Positions 60,616-64,000 of a stretch of 64,000 nt of DNA are shown here, in pieces. How positions within the stretch are numbered: the stretch's first letter is position 1; each line of letters starts with the position of its first letter. Origin of the DNA: Streptomyces phaeolivaceus (GTDB lineage Bacteria > Actinomycetota > Actinomycetes > Streptomycetales > Streptomycetaceae); the NCBI RefSeq assembly GCF_009184865.1, contig NZ_CP045096.1:248001-312000 (forward strand), read 5' to 3'. The notes beneath the pieces are model-generated. The model did not search any database. It was not told where the DNA came from and worked only from the letters and a program-made list of their open reading frames with translations. Both the position numbers and the translations under genes were made by a program.

Positions 60616-61491
60616 ATGGCAGCCGTGACGGCACACACAACAGCCACGGCACACAGGACGGTCATGGCGGACGGGGTGGGCCTGCCCCTGATCGAGGACC
60701 CGTCGCAGGTCAAGCCGAAGGACGCGCGGGAGATGTCGCGTCAGTTCTTCGACCGGCTCGCCGTGCTGGAAGAGGGCACGCACACGTATCAGTACGTGCG
60801 CAACACGCTGATCGAGATGAACCTCTCGCTCGTGCGGTACGCGGCCTCGCGGTTCCGCGGCCGGGAGGACTCCCTGGAGGACATCGTCCAGGTCGGGACG
60901 ATCGGGCTGATCAAGGCCATCGACCGGTTCGAGCTGGCCCGGGAGGTGGAGTTCACCACGTTCGCCGTGCCGTACATCGTCGGCGAGATCAAGCGGTTCT
61001 TCCGGGACACCAGCTGGGCGGTGCATGTGCCGCGACGGCTGCAGGAGGCGCGGGTGGAGCTGGCCCGCGCGACGGACGAGCTGCAGTCCCGGCTGGGCCG
61101 GATGCCGACGACGCGTGAGCTGTCGGAGCTGATGTCGCTGTCCGAGGAGGAGGTCATCGAGGCGCGCAAGGCGTCCAACGGCTACAACACCTCCTCCCTC
61201 GACGCGGCGCTGACCTCCGAGGGCGGCGAGGACGGCGACACCGCGCTGGGCGACCTGATCGGCGAGGAGGACCCGTCGCTGCAACTCGTCGAGGACTTCC
61301 ACTCCTTGGCGCCGTTGATCACCGAACTCGACGACCGTGAGCGGCGGATCATCCATCTGCGGTTCGTGGAGGAGCAGACCCAGTCGCAGATCGCCGAGCA
61401 GCTCGGGGTGTCCCAGATGCATGTCTCCCGGCTGATCAGCCGCATCATCAAGCGGCTGCGGGCGGGGCTCCTGGAGCCCGGGGTCGCCTGA
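60616..61491 (+). CDS. SigB/SigF-family RNA polymerase sigma factor 2
   Basis: A 291-residue sigma factor. Region 2 has MNLSLVRYAASRFRGREDSL, DIVQVGTIGLIKAIDRFEL and FTTFAVPYIVGEIKRFFRD. Region 3 includes WAVHVPRRLQEARVEL. Region 4 has DDRERRIIHLRFVEEQTQSQ and EQLGVSQMHVSRLISRIIKR. ATG 60616 has AAGGGG upstream. It shares its gap with sigma factor 1 and is followed by a STAS gene with a GGGTAT promoter, an arrangement consistent with autoregulated partner switching. The two sigma factors are similar but clearly distinct; they may respond to different anti-sigma proteins. Confidence 0.93.
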   Translation: MAAVTAHTTATAHRTVMADGVGLPLIEDPSQVKPKDAREMSRQFFDRLAVLEEGTHTYQYVRNTLIEMNLSLVRYAASRFRGREDSLEDIVQVGTIGLIKAIDRFELAREVEFTTFAVPYIVGEIKRFFRDTSWAVHVPRRLQEARVELARATDELQSRLGRMPTTRELSELMSLSEEEVIEARKASNGYNTSSLDAALTSEGGEDGDTALGDLIGEEDPSLQLVEDFHSLAPLITELDDRERRIIHLRFVEEQTQSQIAEQLGVSQMHVSRLISRIIKRLRAGLLEPGVA

Positions 61492-61503
61492 TCATCGGGC
61501 CCG

Positions 61504-61528
61504 GTGTGTCCGGACGATTCGCGGGTAT
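61504..61528 (+). promoter_or_regulatory. SigB-type promoter in front of the STAS gene
   Basis: GTGT (61504-61507), a 15-base spacer and GGGTAT (61523-61528), fitting the Streptomyces SigB-type consensus GNNT-N14-16-GGGTAC/T, 84 bases before the STAS start. Confidence 0.5.
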
Positions 61529-61611
61529 GCGCACGGGCGCATCGCCGGACGGTGCGTCGAATCCGTGAACCGGGGCACCCGCCCCGATCGGTAGCGCCTT
61601 GGGAGGCTCTC

Positions 61612-62016
61612 GTGTCCGTTGCCCACGATCCCCTGTCGATCACGGTCGATCTGCCCCGGGACGACGCCGTGCTGCTCACGATCGAGGGGGAACTGGACAT
61701 CGACACGGCGACCGAGCTGCGACATCATCTGGCCAATCAACTACGCCACGGCCGAAGGCACTTCCTGCTCGACGTGTCGGCGGTCCCCTTCATGGACTCG
61801 TCCGGCATGAACATCATCCTGCGGACGTATCAGGAGGTGCGGCGGATCCCCGGCGGTGTGTATGTCATCGCCCCGGCGCCGGCCGTGCGCCGGATACTCG
61901 ATCTCACCGGTGTGAGCCTCACCGTGGCCACGGTGGACAGCGTGGCCGAGGCACTGGCCGCCGTGGACTCGGGGCAGGTCGCCCGGCATCCGGACGAGCC
62001 TCCGGTGCAGGAGTAG
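61612..62016 (+). CDS. STAS-domain anti-anti-sigma factor
   Basis: A 134-residue STAS protein. TIEGELDIDTATELRHHLAN is followed by the phosphorylation-site loop FLLDVSAVPFMDSSGMNIIL, where the first Ser of DSSG is the usual target of a HATPase kinase. GTG 61612 has GGGAGG nine bases upstream. It lies downstream of sigma factor 2 and behind a SigB-type promoter, so it probably releases that sigma from its anti-sigma factor when dephosphorylated by a SpoIIE-type phosphatase. The last 15 residues form a Pro/Glu tail. Confidence 0.9.
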   Translation: MSVAHDPLSITVDLPRDDAVLLTIEGELDIDTATELRHHLANQLRHGRRHFLLDVSAVPFMDSSGMNIILRTYQEVRRIPGGVYVIAPAPAVRRILDLTGVSLTVATVDSVAEALAAVDSGQVARHPDEPPVQE

Positions 62017-62195
62017 CGGCCGTCCTCGTGTCGTCGGGCGGCGCCGGTCGGCGTGCGCCCGTCGGCGCGTGGGGCATACACACGGGCCATGGTTGTCGTT
62101 TGACAACTATGGCCGGGAGGCAACAGAGTGAACCGGGCGAAGCGCGTGGGAAGGGTTGTGATGAGGCTGTCGGACCGGGATCGGGTCGGCGGCGG

Positions 62196-62669
62196 TCAGG
62201 CGCTCCGCGCGTCGGTGGCGTCGCCCTCGTGGATCTGTGCCGCCGCGGCGGCGCAGAACGCCTCCAGCCCCTCCAGCAGCGCGGTCCGCTTCCCCGCGGG
62301 CATCTGCTCCAGCACGGACCCGAGGGCCCGTTCCCGCCGGGCGCGCAGGTCCACCAGGAAGGCCTGTCCGCGCCGGCTCAGCCGCAGACACAGTTCGCGC
62401 CTGCTGGCCGTGCTGGCGTGGCGCTCGACGAAGCCCACCGCCTCCAGGCGGTCGCACAGGCGGCTGGTGGAGGGCGGGGTGGAGCCGAGGGCGTCGGCGA
62501 GCATGCGCAGATTGATGCCGTCGTTGTGCTCCAGGATGAACAGCACCCGGATCTGGGACGCGGACACCGGTGCCGTCGAGGCGCGCCCCCACAGGACCTC
62601 CAGCAGTTCGGCCGCCTCGGAGGTCACACGCGCCACCTCGTCGGGTCGCGGGTGGGAGGAGGAAGTCAC
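62196..62669 (-). CDS. MarR-family transcriptional regulator
   Basis: A 157-residue winged-helix protein: an N-terminal helix (DEVARVTSEAAELLEVLWGRA), HTH SASQIRVLFILEHNDGINLRMLADALGSTPPSTSRLCDRLEA, shown here only as landmarks SASQIRVLF and GSTPPSTSRLCDRL. The wing follows with FVERHASTASRRE and a C-terminal dimer helix LVDLRARRERALGSVLEQM. GTG 62669 is chosen because the frame upstream is antisense to the next gene. It is divergent from the SpoIIE-like gene at 62733 across a 63-base gap, so it probably controls it. Confidence 0.88.
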   Translation of the reverse strand: MTSSSHPRPDEVARVTSEAAELLEVLWGRASTAPVSASQIRVLFILEHNDGINLRMLADALGSTPPSTSRLCDRLEAVGFVERHASTASRRELCLRLSRRGQAFLVDLRARRERALGSVLEQMPAGKRTALLEGLEAFCAAAAAQIHEGDATDARSA

Positions 62670-62732
62670 GGGCCCACTCTTCCAGGCATCTCGAACACTG
62701 TCAGCTCTGGAAAGAATGGCGTATCCGACATC

Positions 62733-63917
62733 GTGAACAGATTCGTGGCAGCCGAACGGGCCCTGCGCTCCGCTGCTCCGCACCACCTGGTGGACGCGTT
62801 CCGCGACGTACTGGGCGCCGAATGGTCGGCGCGGGACGTCGAGTTCTACCTGGCCGACTACTCGCTCACCACGCTGCGGCCCACGTCCGCGCACCCGGAT
62901 TCCCCGGATCCGCTGCCGGTCCACGACGGTCCGGCCGGGCGGGCGTTCGGGGCGCGGGAACCGTGTGTGGAGCGGCGTGGCGAGGGCCCTGTGCGGGCGT
63001 ATCTGCCGGTCACCGTGCGCGGTGACCGGCTGGGTGTGCCGGGTGTGACCCTGCCGTCCGCCGCGCACGCCGACGCGTGCCTGGGTGAACTGGCCGAGCT
63101 GGCCGGGGTGCTGGGCCATGAGCTGGTCGTGGCGGAGCGGGACACCGATGTGTACGTCCGGGCGCGTCGCTCCAGCAGGCTGACGCTGGCGGCGGAGATG
63201 CAGTGGCAGTTGCTGCCGGGGCGCTCCTCCAGCCGGGCCGAGTACGCGCTCGGCGGTCAACTGGAGCCCGCCTACGCCGTCTTCGGCGACAACTTCGACT
63301 GGTCCGCCGACGCCGACCGGCTGATGCTGTACGTCACCAACGGCATGGGCGAGGGCATCGAGGCGTCCCTGCTGACCCATCTGGGGATCAACGCGCTGCG
63401 CAACGCCCGCCGGGCGGGGCTGCCCGTCGCCGACCAGGCGGCCCTGGCCGACCAGGCCGTGCACGCCCGGTACGGCGGGGCCTCGCATCTGTCGGTGCTT
63501 CTGCTGGATCTGAATCTGGCCACCGGGCACCTGGAGATCGTCGACGCGGGCTCCCCGCGGACGCTGCTGCTGCGCGACGGGAACGTCGGCGTCGTCGCGC
63601 TCGACGCGCAGCTGCCGCTGGGGATGTTCGAGGAGACGGACTACAGCGCCCAGGAGGTGCGGATCGAACCGGGCGACCGGCTGGTCTTCGTCAGCGACGG
63701 GGTGTACTCGGTCGCCACGCCCTCCGGGGAGACGTACGGGGAACGGGCGCTGGCCCGCGCGGTCAACGCCACCCGGCTGCTGCCCGCCGCCGACGTGCCC
63801 GGCGCGGTGCTCAGGGAGCTGTCCGGTCACCGCGGGACACCCGAGGCGGACGACGACGCGCTCGTGGTCTGTCTCGACTGGTTCGGCCGGGAGGAGGCCT
63901 GCCCGCCCCACCGATGA
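62733..63917 (+). CDS. SpoIIE/PP2C-like protein with altered metal-binding motif
   Basis: A 394-residue protein. The N-terminal half, about 5-150, resembles a degenerate GAF domain (PHHLVDAFRDVLG, VRAYLPVTVRGDRLGV). The C-terminal half is PP2C-like, with LAAEMQWQLLPGRSSSRAEY, FGDNFDWS, VSDGVYSVATPSG and the final DDDALVVCLDW. The motif normally reading GDVxGHG is YVTNGMGEGIEASL, so one metal-binding Asp is replaced by Asn. This subgroup, common in actinobacteria, may be a weak phosphatase or a signal-binding protein. GTG 62733 is the start. Divergent from the MarR gene; the remaining bases to the window end (63918-64000) show no gene. Confidence 0.85.
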   Translation: MNRFVAAERALRSAAPHHLVDAFRDVLGAEWSARDVEFYLADYSLTTLRPTSAHPDSPDPLPVHDGPAGRAFGAREPCVERRGEGPVRAYLPVTVRGDRLGVPGVTLPSAAHADACLGELAELAGVLGHELVVAERDTDVYVRARRSSRLTLAAEMQWQLLPGRSSSRAEYALGGQLEPAYAVFGDNFDWSADADRLMLYVTNGMGEGIEASLLTHLGINALRNARRAGLPVADQAALADQAVHARYGGASHLSVLLLDLNLATGHLEIVDAGSPRTLLLRDGNVGVVALDAQLPLGMFEETDYSAQEVRIEPGDRLVFVSDGVYSVATPSGETYGERALARAVNATRLLPAADVPGAVLRELSGHRGTPEADDDALVVCLDWFGREEACPPHR

Positions 63918-64000
63918 ACCCGTCCGTCAGTCGCTCACCCGTCGTTTTCCCAGCCCTTTCCAGTCGTTTCCCGAGCGGGGAGGCGCACCAGTATGTGAGG

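Overview
The window is a high-GC actinobacterial chromosome segment, almost certainly Streptomyces. Grounds: G/C-rich third codon positions throughout, NarL-type two-component pairs, several stress sigma factors with SpoIIE/HATPase/STAS partners, a rifamycin-monooxygenase gene with its RAE element, and in-frame TTA (bldA) codons confined to four genes of one cluster. About 57 intact or partial genes and five gene remnants can be supported. No rRNA, tRNA, IS element, prophage or CRISPR array was recognised.

Layout. (1) 1-8.4 kb: a leftward acyl-CoA catabolic operon (SDR, three acyl-CoA dehydrogenases, enoyl-CoA hydratase, DUF35/OB-fold protein, Ltp-type thiolase, APH-like kinase) opposite a zinc alcohol dehydrogenase. 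A near-palindromic AACTGA-YTCA operator recurs here. (2) 8.4-14.3 kb: XRE-cupin regulator with PaiB-like flavoprotein and a triple operator; DinB protein; DUF2993 lipid-binding protein; secreted GH5 glycosidase; a Ser/Thr kinase fragment lacking its catalytic domain. (3) 14.3-38 kb: the centrepiece, a PUFA-synthase-like 'secondary lipid' locus. It encodes an acyl-CoA dehydrogenase, an SCO6745-type protein, a SnoaL-like protein, a PfaD enoyl reductase, KS-AT-ACP-KR-DH, KS-CLF-AT-(hotdog)4 and a PaaK-like adenylating enzyme. Paralogous GAF-LuxR regulators bracket it, followed by a methyltransferase and, in convergent orientation, a close homologue of the 2-oxoglutarate-dependent ethylene-forming enzyme. 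An identical 17-bp motif lies upstream of the first cluster gene and of the ethylene-forming-enzyme gene. The only in-frame TTA codons I found are in the two regulators and the two megasynthases. (4) 38-47.6 kb: two NarL-type kinase/regulator pairs, a KhtTU-like cation/proton antiporter pair, a stretch of gene debris (VOC, squalene/phytoene-synthase-like and FAH fragments), an ABC exporter with an 18-bp palindromic operator, and a GNAT.

(5) 47.8-52.7 kb: a four-gene cassette with overlapping or tight spacing: Y4yA-family PLP decarboxylase, cysteine-synthase-fold enzyme fused to rhodanese, SufS-like enzyme, SAM methyltransferase. It looks like an uncharacterised sulfur/amino-acid pathway. (6) 52.7-56.2 kb: a GNAT/ABC-permease chimera, rifampicin monooxygenase behind an RAE and an 8-bp tandem repeat, and a YbdK-type carboxylate-amine ligase. 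(7) 56.4-64 kb: a partner-switching stress module with two SpoIIE-type phosphatases, two HATPase anti-sigma-like proteins, two divergent SigB/F-type sigma factors, a STAS protein and a MarR regulator.

The best candidate for an undescribed system is region 3 as a whole: a bldA-dependent lipid synthase with its own paired regulators, apparently co-wired to an ethylene-forming enzyme. The sulfur cassette of region 5 is second. The window is also unusually rich in young short tandem repeats, in intergenic DNA and protein linkers alike.
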